From Liolophura sinensis (taxonomy: Eukaryota > Mollusca > Polyplacophora > Chitonida > Chitonidae), in assembly GCF_032854445.1 (NCBI RefSeq), contig NW_027018115.1, positions 1-64,000 of the forward strand: DNA of 64,000 nt, written 5' to 3'. The notes below the pieces were generated by a model that worked only from the letters and a program-made list of their open reading frames with translations, searched no databases and was not told where the DNA came from. A program made the translations under genes and the position numbers. Shown in pieces: positions 26,600-38,600 of the stretch (positions within the stretch are counted from its first letter, which is position 1; every line of letters begins with the position of its first letter).

Positions 26600-29347
26600 T
26601 CGTTACCATATTCAACATTTAACTGTACGTTATGTGCCCTTCGGTAGCCCAGAAGACGTCAAATCTTTAGGCTAAGCCCATTTAACTCATCCAGCAATTG
26701 TCTTACTTTGAAGTCCAAGACAATCTCAATGTCTTTATCTACGTGTAGAAAAACCACACCATTCGTACATAAAAAACACAAAATACTAGATACAGTCTGC
26801 TGTAAAAAGTACAACTGATCACTGAACCACATCTAAAAGGTTCCAATAGATGCGGAATTGGGCCAGGCATCGGCAGCTGTTAAAAATTGCATATTTCCCT
26901 GGTTTCCATGGAGTAAGAGCCGTTGCTAGGCACGTGACTATGACATCAATGATCATTCAATTGTGGCTACAGCCAAAAGTATTGGTCGGAGAGCAACGCG
27001 GTTTGCACCATTCGATTTCTCGTCACAAAATACGTCGGATTAGCCTCTTACCAGCAGCACTGGAACAGTTTTTCCACTTTTGCATTTTTGCCTGGTCTTT
27101 TTGTTATTTGAAATCGGCTACACTGTACTATGTACAATCGCGACTGGTAATTACTATATTCAACTTTTGACTATAAGTTATGTGCCCTTCGGTAGCCCAG
27201 AAGACGTCAAATCATTGGGCTAAGCCCATTTAACTCACCCAGCAATTGTCTTACTTCTAAGTCCAAGACAATCTCAATGTCTTTATCTACGTGTAGAAAA
27301 ACCACACCATTTGTACATAAAAAACACAAGGTACTAGATACAGTCTGCTGTAAAAAGTACAACTGATCACTGACCTACATCAATAAGGTTCTAAAAGATG
27401 CGGAATTGGCCCAGGCATCGGCAGCTGTTGAAAAAATTGCAAATTTCCCTGGTTTCCATGGAGTAAGAGCCGTTGCTGGGCACGTGACTATGACATCAAT
27501 GATCATTCAATTGTGGCTACAGTCAAAAGTAATGATCGGAGAGCAACGCGGTTTGCACCATTCGATTTTTCGTCACAAAATACGTCGGATTAGCCTCCTA
27601 CCATCAGCACTGGAACAGTTTTTTCACTTTTGCATTTTGCCTGGTCTTTTTGTTAATTTGAAATCGGATACACTGTACTATGTACAATCGCGACTGGTCA
27701 TTACTATATTCAACTTTTGACTATAAGTTATGCGCCTTGTGTAGCCCAGAAAACGTCAAATCTTTGGGCTAAGCCCATTTAACTCACCCAGCAATTGTCT
27801 TACTTCTAAGTCCAAGACAATCTCAATGTCTTTATCTACGTGTAGAAAAACCACACCATTTGTACATAAAAAACACAAGGTACTAGATACAGTCTGCTGT
27901 AAAAAGTACAACTGATCACTGAACCACATCAATAAGGTTCTAAAAAATGCGGAATTGTCCCAGGCATCGGCAGCTGTTTAAAAATTTGCAAATTTCCCTG
28001 GTTTCCATGGAGTAAGAGCCGTTGCTGGGCACGTGACTATGACATCAATGATCATTCAATTGTCGCTACAGCCAAAAGTATTGGTCGGAGAGCAACGCGG
28101 TTTGCACCATTCGATTTCTCGTCACAAAATACGTCGGATTAGCCTCTTACCAGCAGCACTGGAACAGTTTTTCCACTTTTGCATTTTTGCCTGGTGTTTT
28201 TGTTAATTGAAATCGGATACACTGTACTATGCACAATCGCGACTGGTCATTACTATATTCAACTTTTAACTATACGTTATGTGCCCTTCGGTAGCCCAGA
28301 AGACGTCAAATCTTTGGGCTAAGCCCATTTAACTCATCCAGCAATTGTCTTACTTTTAAGTCCAAGACAATCTCAATGTCTTTATCTACGTGTAGAAAAA
28401 CCACACCATTCGTACATGAAAAACACAATGTACTAGATACAGTCTGCTGTAAAAAGTACAACTGATCACTGAACTACATCAACAAGGTTCTAAAAGATGC
28501 GGAATTGGCCCAGGCATCGGCAGCTGTTTAAAAAATTGCAAATTTCCCTGGTTTCCATGGAGTAAGAGCCGTTGCTGGGCACGTGACTATGACATCAATG
28601 ATAATTCAGTTGTGGCTACAGCCAAAAATAATGGTTGGAGAGCAACGCGGTTTGCACCATTCGATTTTTCGTCACATAATACGTCGGATTAGCCTACTAC
28701 CATCAGCACTGGATCAGTTTTTCCACTTTTGCATTTTTGCCTGGTCTTTTTGTTAATTTGAAATCGGATACACTGTACTATGTACAATCGCGACTGGTCA
28801 TTACTATATTCAACTTTTGACTATAAGTTATGTGCCTTCGGTAGCCCAGAAGACGTCAAATCTTTGGGCTAAGCCCATTTAACTCACTCAGCAATTGTCT
28901 TAATTCTAAGTCCAAGACAATCTCAATGTCTTTATCTACGTGTAGAAAAACCACACCATTCGTACATAAAAAACACAATGTACTAGATACAGTCTGCTGT
29001 AAAAAGTACAACTAATCACTGAAACACTTCTATAAGGGTCTAATAGATGCGGAATTGGGCCAGGCATCGGCAGCTGTCTAAAAAATTGCAAATTTCCCTG
29101 GTTTCCATGGAGTAAGAGCCGTTGCTGGGCACGTGACTATGACATCAATGATCATTCAATTGTGGCTACAGCCAAAAGTATTGGTCGGAGAGCAACGCGG
29201 TTTGCACCATTCGATTTCTCGTCACAAAATACGTCGGATTAGCCTCTTACCAGCAGCACTGGAACAGTTTTTCCACTTTTGCATTTTTGCCTGGTCTTTC
29301 TGTTAATTGAAATCGGATACACTGTACTATTCACAATCGCAACTGGT
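26600..29347 (+). repeat. Five-monomer higher-order repeat, ~2,748 bp, copy 1
   Basis: Covers the end of the 26313 monomer and those starting at 26864, 27412, 27961, 28511 and 29061. It recurs about 2,747-2,748 bp downstream with shared private variants: GGTCGTTACCATATTC at 26598 and 29345, CAAATCATTGGG at 27207 and 29956, GCGCCTTGTGTAGCCC near 27733 and 30481, AAATTTGCAAATTTCC near 27983 and 30730, CTTAATTCTAAGTCC near 28900 and 31648, and TATAAGGGTCTAATAG near 29031 and 31780. Ends are approximate because the match fades at conserved sequence. Confidence 0.87.
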
Positions 29348-31870
29348 CGTTACCATATTCAACTTTTAACTGTACGTTATGTGCCCTTCGGTAGCCCAGA
29401 AGACGTCAAATCTTTGGGCTAAGTCCATTTAACTCACCCAGCAATTGTCTTACTTTGAAGTCCAAGACAATCTCAATGTCTTTATCTACGTGTAGAAAAA
29501 CCACACCATTCGTACATAAAAAACACAAAGTACTAGATACAGTCTGCTGTAAAAAGTACAACTGATCACTGAACCACATCTATAAGGTTCCAATAGATGC
29601 GGAATTGGGCCAGGGATCGGCAGCTGTTAAAAAATTGCATATTTCCCTGGTTTCCATGGAGTAATAGCAGTTGCTAGGCACGTGATTTTGTCATCAATAA
29701 TCATTCAATTGTCGCTACAGCCAAAAGTATTGGTCGGAGAGCAACGCGGTTTGCACCATTCGATTTCTCGTCACAAAATACGTCGGATTAGCCTCTTACC
29801 AGCAGCACTGGAACAGTTTTTCCACTTTTGCATTTTTGCCTGGTCTTTTTGTTATTTGAAATCGGCTACACTGTACTATGTACAATCGCGACTGGTAATT
29901 ACTATATTCAACTTTTGACTATAAGTTATGTGCCCTTCGGTAGCCCAGAAGACGTCAAATCATTGGGTTAAGCCCATTTAACTCACCCAGCAATTGTCTT
30001 ACTTCTAAGTCCAAGACAATCTCAATGTCTTTATCTACGTGTAGAAAAACCACACCATTTGTACATAAAAAACACAAGGTACTAGATACAGTCTGCTGTA
30101 AAAAGTACAACTGATCACTGACCTACATCAATAAGGTTCTAAAAGATGCGGAATTGGCCCAGGCATCGGCAGCTGTTTAAAAAATTGCAAATTTCCCTGG
30201 TTTCCATGGAGTAAGAGCCGTTGCTGGGCACGTGACTATGACATCAATGATCATTCAATTGTGGCTACAGTCAAAAGTAATGATCGGAGAGCAACGCGGT
30301 TTGCACCATTCGATTTTTCGTCACAAAATACGTCGGATTAGCCTCTTACCATCAGCACTGGAACAGTTTTTTCACTTTTGCATTTTGCCTGGTCTTTTTG
30401 TTAATTTGAGATCGGATACACTGTACTATGTAACATCGCGACTGGTCATTACTATATTCAACTTTTGACTATAAGTTATGCGCCTTGTGTAGCCCAGAAA
30501 ACGTCAAATCTTTGGGCTAAGCCCATTTAACTCACCCAGCAATTGTCTTACTTCTAAGTCCAAGACAATCTCAATGTCTTTATCTACGTGTAGAAAAACC
30601 ACACCATTTGTACATAAAAAACACAAGGTACTAGATACAGTCTGCTGTAAAAAGTACAACTGATCACTGAACCACATCAATAAGGTTCTAAAAAATGCGG
30701 AATTGTCCCAGGCATCGGCAGCTGTTTAAAAATTTGCAAATTTCCCTGGTTTCCATGGAGTAAGAGCCTTTGCTGGGCACGTGACTATGACATCAATGAT
30801 CATTCAATTGTCGCTACAGCCAAAAGTAATGGTCGGAGAGCAACGCGGTTTGCACCATTCGATTTCTCGTGACAAAATACGTCGGATTAGCCTCTTACCA
30901 GCAGCACTGGAACAGTTTTTCCACTTTTGCATTTTTGCCTGGTCTTTTTGTTAATTGAAATCGGATACACTGTACTATGCACAATCGCGACTGGTCGTTA
31001 CTATATTCAACTTTTAACTATAAGTTATGTGCCCTTCGGTAGCCCAGAAGACGTCAAATCTTTGGGCTAAGCCCATTTAACTCATCCAGCAATTGTCTTA
31101 CTTTTAAGTCCAAGACAATCTCAATGTCTTTATCTACGTGTAGAAAAACCACACCATTCGTACATGAAAAACACAATGTACTAGATACAGTCTGCTGTAA
31201 AAAGTACAACTGATCACTGACCTACATCAACAAGGTTCTAAAAGATGCGGAATTGGCCCAGGCATCGGCAGCTGTTTAAAAAATTGCAAATTTCCCTGGT
31301 TTCCATGGAGTAAGAGCCGTTGCTGGGCACGTGACAATGACATCAATGATAATTCAATTGTGGCTACAGGCAAAAGTAATGGTCGGAGAGCAACGCGGTT
31401 TGCACCATTCGATTTTTCGTCACATAATACGTCGGATTAGCCTACTACCATCAGCACTGGATCAGTTTTTCCACTTTTGCATTTTTGCCTGGTCTTTTTG
31501 TTAATTTGAAATCGGATACACTGTACTATGTACAATCGCGACTGGTCATTACTATATTCAACTTTTGACTATAAGTTATGTGCCTTCGGTAGCCCAGAAG
31601 ACGTCAAATCTTTGGGCTAAGCCCATTTAACTCACTCAGCAATTGTCTTAATTCTAAGTCCAAGACAATCTCAATGTCTTTATCTACGTGTAGAAAAACC
31701 ACACCATTATTACATAAAAAACACAATGTACTAGATACAGTCTGCTGTAAAAAGTACAACTAATCACTGAAACACTTCTATAAGGGTCTAATAGATGCGG
31801 AATTGGGCCAGGCATCGGCAGCTGTTAAAAAATTGCAAATTTCCTTGGTTTCCATGGAGTAAGAGCCGTT
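29348..31870 (+). repeat. Five-monomer higher-order repeat, copy 2, incomplete
   Basis: Monomers start at 29611, 30160, 30709, 31259 and 31809. It matches the preceding 2,748-bp unit with the same order of private variants, up to about 31,870. There the 31809 monomer switches to GTTGTTGGGC and CAACCAAAAGTATTGG, unlike its partner at 29061. One difference inside the unit is at 29683, where copy 2 has GTGATTTTGTCATC and copy 1 has GTGACTATGACATC, a patch consistent with gene conversion. Confidence 0.83.
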
Positions 31871-33459
31871 GTTGGGCACGTGACTATGACATCAATGATC
31901 ATTCAATTGTGGCTACAACCAAAAGTATTGGTCGGAGAGCAACGCGGTTTCCACCATTCGATTTCTCGTCACAAAATACGTCGGATTAGCCTCCTAAAAT
32001 CAGCACTGGAACAGTTTTTCCACTTTTGCATTTTTGCCTGGTCTTTTTGTTAATTTGAAATCGGATACACTGTACTATGTACAATCGCGACTGGTCATTA
32101 CTATATTCAACTTTTGACTATAAGTTATGTGCCCTTCTGTAGCCCAGAAGACGTCAAATCTTTGGGCTAAGCCCATTTAACTCACCCAGCAATTGTCTTA
32201 CTTCTAAGTCCAAGACAATCTCAATGTCTTTATCTACGTGTAGAAAAACCACACCATTCGTACATAAAAAACACAAAGTACTAGATACAGTCTGCTGTAA
32301 AAAGTACACTTAAACACTGACAAACATAAATAAGGTGCCAAAAGATGCGGAATTGGGCCAGGCATCGGCAGCTGTTTAAAAAATTGCAAATTTCCCTGGT
32401 TTCCATGGAGTAAGAGCCGTTGCTGGGCACGTGACTATGACATCAATGATCATTCAATTGTGGCTACAGCCAAAAGTATTGGTCGGAGAGCAACGCGGTT
32501 TGCACCATTCGATTTTTCGTCACAAAATACGTCGGATTAGCCTCCTACCATCAGCACTGGAACAGTTTTTCCACTTTTGCATTTTTGCCTGGTCTTTTTG
32601 TTAATTTGAAGTGGGATACACTGTACTATGCACAATCGCGACTGGTCATTACTATATTCAACTTTTGACTATAAGTTATGTGCCCTTCTGTAGCCCAGAA
32701 GACGTCAAATCTTTGGGCTAAGCCCATTTAACTCACTCAGCAATTGTCTTACTTCTAAGTCCAAGAAAATCTCAATGTCTTTATCTACGTGTAGAAAAAC
32801 CACACCATTTGTACATAAAAAACACAATGTACTAGATACAGTCTGCTGTAAAAAGTACAACTAATCACTGAAACACTTCTATAAGGTTCTAATAGATGCG
32901 GAATTGGGCCAGGCATCGGCAGCTGTTAAAAAATTGCAAATTTCCCTGGTTTCCATGGAGTAAGAGCCGTTGCTGGGCACGTGACTATGACATCAATGAT
33001 CATTCAATTGTGGCTACAACCAAACGTATTGGTCGGAGAGCAACGCGGTTTGCACCATTCGATTTCTCGTCACAAAATACGTCGGATTAGCCTACTAAAG
33101 TCAGCACTGGAACAGTTTTTCCACTTTTGCATTTGTGCCTGGTCTTTTTGTTAATTTGAAATCGGCTACACTGTACTATGTACAATCGCGACTGGTCATT
33201 ACTATATTCAACTTTTGACTATAAATTATGTGCCCTTCGGTAGCCCAGAAGACGTCAAATCTTTGGGCTAAGCCCATTTAACTCACTCAGCAATTGTCTT
33301 ACTTCTAAGTCCATGACAATCTCAATGTCTTTATCTACGTGTAGAAAAACCACACCATTCGTACATAAAAAACACAAGGTACTAGATACAGTCTGCTGTA
33401 AAAAGTACACTTAAACACTGACAAACATAAATAAGGTGCCAAAAGATGCGGAATTGGGC
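31809..33459 (+). repeat. Array segment with 1,101-bp dimer register
   Basis: Monomers start at 31809, 32359 and 32910. Those at 31809 and 32910 are 1,101 bp apart and share CAACCAAACGT or CAACCAAAAGT variants and the unusual CTAAAATCAGC or CTAAAGTCAGC. The tag ACACTGACAAACATAAATAA near 32315 recurs near 33415 and 40015 and is not seen elsewhere. The start overlaps the fading end of the neighbouring five-monomer unit. Confidence 0.78.
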
Positions 33460-35659
33460 CAGGCATCGGCAGCTGTCTAAAAAATTGCAAATTTCCCTGG
33501 TTTCCATGGAATAAGAGCCGTTGCTGGGCACGTGACTATGACATCAATGATCATTCAATTGTGGCTACAGCCAAAAGTATTGGTCGGAGAGCAACGCGGT
33601 TTGCACCATTCGATTTCTCGTCACAAAATACGTCGGATTAGCCTCTTACCAGCAGCACTGGAACAGTTTTTCCACTTTTGCATTTTTGCCTGGTCTTTTT
33701 GTTAATTGAAATCGGCTACACTGTACTATGTACCATCGCGACTGGTCATTACTATATTCAACTTTTGACTATAAGTTATGTGCCCTTCGGTAGCCCAGAA
33801 GACGTCAAATCTTTGGGCTAAGCCCATTTAACTCATCCAGCAATTGTTTTACTTTTAAGTCCAAGACAATCTCAATGTCTTTATCTACGTGTAGAAAAAC
33901 CACACCATTCGTACATAAAAAACACAATGTACTAGATACAGTCTGCTGTAAAAAGTACAACTGATCACTGACCTACATCTATAAGGTTCTAAAAGATGCG
34001 GAATTGGCCCAGGCATCGGCAGCTGTTTAAAAAATTGCAAATTTCCCTGGTTTCCATGGAGTAAGAGCCGTTGCTGGGCACGTGACAATGACATCAATGA
34101 TCATTCAATTGTGGCTACAGGAAAAAGTATTGGTCGGACAGCATTGCGGTTTGCAGCATTCGATTTCTCGTCACAAAATACGTCGGTTTAGCCTCTTACC
34201 AGCAGCACTGGAACAGTTTTTCCACTTTTGCATTTTTGCCTGGTCTTTTTGTTATTTGAAATTGGCTACACTGTACTATGTACCATCGCGACTGGTCATT
34301 ACTATATTCAACTTTTTACTATAAGTTATGTGCCCTTGGGTAGCCCAGAAGACGTCAAATCTTTGGGCTAAGCCCATTTAACTCACTCAGCAATTGTCTT
34401 ACTTCTAAGTCCAAGACAATCTCAATGTCTTTATCTACGTGTAGAAAAACCACACCATTTGTACATAAAAAACACAAGGTACTAGATACAGTCTGCTGTA
34501 AAAAGTACAACTGATCACTGACCCACATCAATAAGGTTCTAAAAGATGCGGAATTGGCCCAGGCATCGGCAGCTGTTTAAAAAATTGCAAATTTCCCTGG
34601 TTTCCATGGAGTAAGAGCCGTTGCTGGGCATGTGACTATGACATGAATGATCATTCAATTGTGGCTACAGCCAAAAGTATTGGTCGGAGAGCAACGCGGT
34701 TTGCACCATTCGATTTCTCGTCACAAAATACGTCGGATTAGCCTCTTACCAGCAGCACTGGAACAGTTTTTCCACTTTTGCATTTTTGCCTGGTCTTTTT
34801 GTTAATGGAAATCGGCTACACTGTACTATGTACCATCGCGACTGGTCATTACTATATTCAACTTTTGACTATAAGTTATGTGCCCTTCGGTAGCCCAGAA
34901 GACGTGAAATCTTTGGGCTAAGCCCATTTAACTCATCCAGCAATTGTTTTACTTTTAAGTCCAAGACAATCTCAATGTCTTTATCTACGTGTAGAAAAAC
35001 CACACCATTCGTACATAAAAAACACAATGTACTAGATACAGTCTGCTGTAAAAAGTACAACTGATCACTGACCTACATCTATAAGGTTCTAAAAGATGCG
35101 GAATTGGCCCAGGCATCGGCAGCTGTTTAAAAAATTGCAAATTTCCCTGGTTTCCATGGAGTAAGAGCCGTTGCTGGGCACGTGACAATGACATCAATGA
35201 TCATTCAATTGTGGCTACAGCAAAAAGTATTGGTCGGACAGCATTGCGGTTTGCAGCATTCGATTTCTCGTCACAAAATACGTCGGATTAGCCTCTTACC
35301 AGCAGCACTGGAACAGTTTTTCCACTTTTGCATTTTTGCCTGGTCTTTTTGTTATTTGAAATCGGCTACGCTGTACTATGTACAATCGCGACTGGTCATT
35401 ACTATATTCAACTTTTTACTATAAGTTATGTGCCCTTGGGTAGCCCAGAAGACGTCAAATCTTTGGGCTCAGCCCATTTAACTCACTCAGCAATTGTCTT
35501 ACTTCTAAGTCCAAGACAATCTCAATGTCTTTATCTACGTGTAGAAAAACCACACCATTTGTACATAAAAAACACAAGGTACTAGATACAGTCTGCTGTA
35601 AAAAGTACAACTGATCACTGACCCACATCAATAAGGTTCTAAAAGATGCGGAATTGGCC
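33460..35659 (+). repeat. Dimeric higher-order repeat, 2 x 1,100 bp
   Basis: Monomers start at 33460, 34010, 34560 and 35110. The second monomer of each pair belongs to subtype P, marked by GTCGGACAGCATTGCGG and TTTGCAGCATTCG. The monomers at 34560 and 35660 share GGGCATGTGACTATGACAT, which destroys the otherwise conserved CACGTG. Copies at an offset of 1,100 bp also share CAATTGTTTTACTTTTAAG (33841 and 34941) and CTTGGGTAGCCC. Confidence 0.88.
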
Positions 35660-38600
35660 CAGGCATCGGCAGCTGTTTAAAAAATTGCAAATTTCCCTGG
35701 TTTCCATGGAGTAAGAGCCGTTGCTGGGCATGTGACTATGACATCAATGATCATTCAATTGTGGCTACAGCCAAAAGTATTGGTCGGAGAGCAACGCGGT
35801 TTGCACCATTCGATTTCTCGTCACAAAATACGTCGGATTAGCCTCCTACCAGCAGCACTAGAACAGTTTTTCCACTTTTGCATTTTTGCCTGGTCTTTTT
35901 GTTAATTTGAAATCGGATACACTGTACTATGTACAATCGCGACTGGTCATTACTATATTCAACTTTTGACTATAAGTTATGTGCCCTTCGGTAGCCCAGA
36001 AGACGTCAAATCTTTGGGCTAAGCCCATTTAACTCACTCAGCAATTGTCTTACTTTTAAGTCCAAGACTATTTCAATGTCTTTATCTACGTGTAGAAAAA
36101 CCACACCATTCGTACATAAAAAACACAAGGTACTCAATACAGTCTGCTGTAAAAAGTACAACTGATCACTGAACCACATCTATAAGGCTCTAATAGATGC
36201 GGAATTGGCCCAGGCATCGGCAGCTGTTTAAAAAATTGCAAATTTCCCTGGTTTCCATGGAGTAAGAGCCGTTGCTGGGCACGTGACTATGACATCAATG
36301 ATCATTCAATTGTGGCTACAGCCAAAAGTATTGGTCGGAGAGCAACGCGGTTTGCACCATTCGATTTCGCGTGACAAAATACGTCGGATTAGCCTCTTAC
36401 CAGCAGCACTGGAACAGTTTTTCCACTTTTGCATTTTTGCCTGGTCTTTTTGTTAATTGAAATCGGATACACTGTACTATGCACAATCGCGACTGGTCGT
36501 TACTATATTCAACTTTTAACTATACGTTATGTGCCCTTCGGTAGCCCAGAAGACGTCAAATCTTTGGGCTAAGCCCATTTAACTCTTCCAGCAATTGTCT
36601 TACTTTTAAGTCCAAGACAATCTCAATGTCTTTATCTACGTGTAGAAAAACCACACCATTCGTACATAAAAAACACAATGTACTAGATACAGTCTGCTGT
36701 AAAAGATACAACTGATCACTGAACCATATCTATGAGGTTCTAATAGATGCGGAATTGGGCCAGGCATCGGCAGCTGTTAAAAAATTGCAAATTTCCCTGG
36801 TTTGCATGGAGTAAGAGCCGTTGCTGGGCACGTGACTATGACATCAATGATCATTCAATTGTCGCTACAGCCAAAAGTAATGGTCGGAGAGCAACGCGGT
36901 TTGCACCATTCGATTTCTCGTCACAAAATACGTCGGATTAGCCTCTTACCAGCAGCACTGGAACAGTTTTTCCACTTTTGCATTTTTGCCTGGTCTTTTT
37001 GTTAATGGAAATCGGCTAGACTGTACTATGTACCATCGCGACTGGTCATTACTATATTCAACTTTTGACTATAAGTTATGTGCCCTTCTGTAGCCCAGAA
37101 GACGTCAAATTTTTGGGCTAAGCCCATTTAACTCATCCAGCATTTGTCTTACTTCTAAGTCCAAGACAATCTCAATGTCTTTATGTACGTGTAGAAAAAG
37201 CACACCATTTGTACATAAAAAACACAAAGTACTAGATACAGTCTGCTGTAAAAAGTACAACTGATCACTGACCCACATCAATAAGGTTCTAAAAGATGCG
37301 GAATTGGGCCAGGCATCGGCAGCTGTTTAAAAAATTGCAAATTTCCCTGGTTTCCATGGAGTAAGAGCCGTTGCTGGGCACGTGACAATGACATCAATGA
37401 TCATTCAATTGTGGCTACAGCAAAAAGTATTGGTCGGAGAGCATCGCGGTTTGCAGCATTCGATTTCTCGTCACAAAATACGTCGGATTAGCCTTTTACC
37501 AGCAGCACTGGAAGAGTTTTTCCACTTTTGCATTTTTGCCTGGTCTTTTTGTTATTTGAAATCGGCTACACTGTACTATGTACCATCGCGACTGGTCATT
37601 ACTATATTCAACTTTTGACTATAAGTTATGTGCCCTTCGGTAGCCCAGAAGACGTCAAATCTTTGGGCTAAGCCCATTTAACTCACCCAGCAATTGTCTT
37701 ACTTCTAAGTCCAAGACAATCTCAATGTCTTTATCTACGTGTAGAAAAACCACACCATTATTACATAAAAAACACAAGGTACTAGATACAGTCTGCTGTA
37801 AAAAGTACAACTGATCACTGACCCACATCAATAAGGTTCTAAAAGATGCGGAATTGGCCCAGGCATCGGCAGCTGTTTAAAAAATTGCAAATTTCCCTGG
37901 TTTCCATGGAGTAAGAGCCGTTGTTGGGCACGTGACTATGACATCAATGATCATTGAATTGTCGCTACAGCCAAAAGTATTGGTCGGAGAGCAACGCGGT
38001 TTGCAGCATTCGATTTCTCGTCACAAAATACGTCGGATTAGCCTCCTACCATCTGCACTGGAACAGTTTTTCCACTTTTGCATTTTTGCGTGGTCTTTTT
38101 GTTAATTTGAAATCGGATACACTGTACTATGTACAATCGCGACTGGTCATTACTATATTCAACTTTTGACTATACGTTATGTGCCCTTCGGTAGCCCAGA
38201 AGACGTCAAATCTTTGGGCTAAGCCCATTTAACTCATCCAGCAATTGTTTTACTTTTAAGTCCAAGACAATCTCAATGTCTTTATCTACGTGTAGAAAAA
38301 CCACATCATTCGTACATAAAAAACACAATGTACTAGATACAGTCTGCTGTAAAAAGTACAATTGATCACTGACCTACATCTATAAGGTTCTAAAAGATGC
38401 GGAATTGGCCCAGGCATCGGCAGCTGTTTAAAAAATTGCAAATTTCCCTGGTTTCCATGGAGTAAGAGCCGTTGCTGGGCACGTGACAATGACATCAATG
38501 ATCATTCAATTGTGGCTACAGCAAAAAGTATTGGTCGGACAGCATTGCGGTTTGCAGCATTCGATTTCTCGTCACAAAATACGTCGGATTAGCCTCTTAC

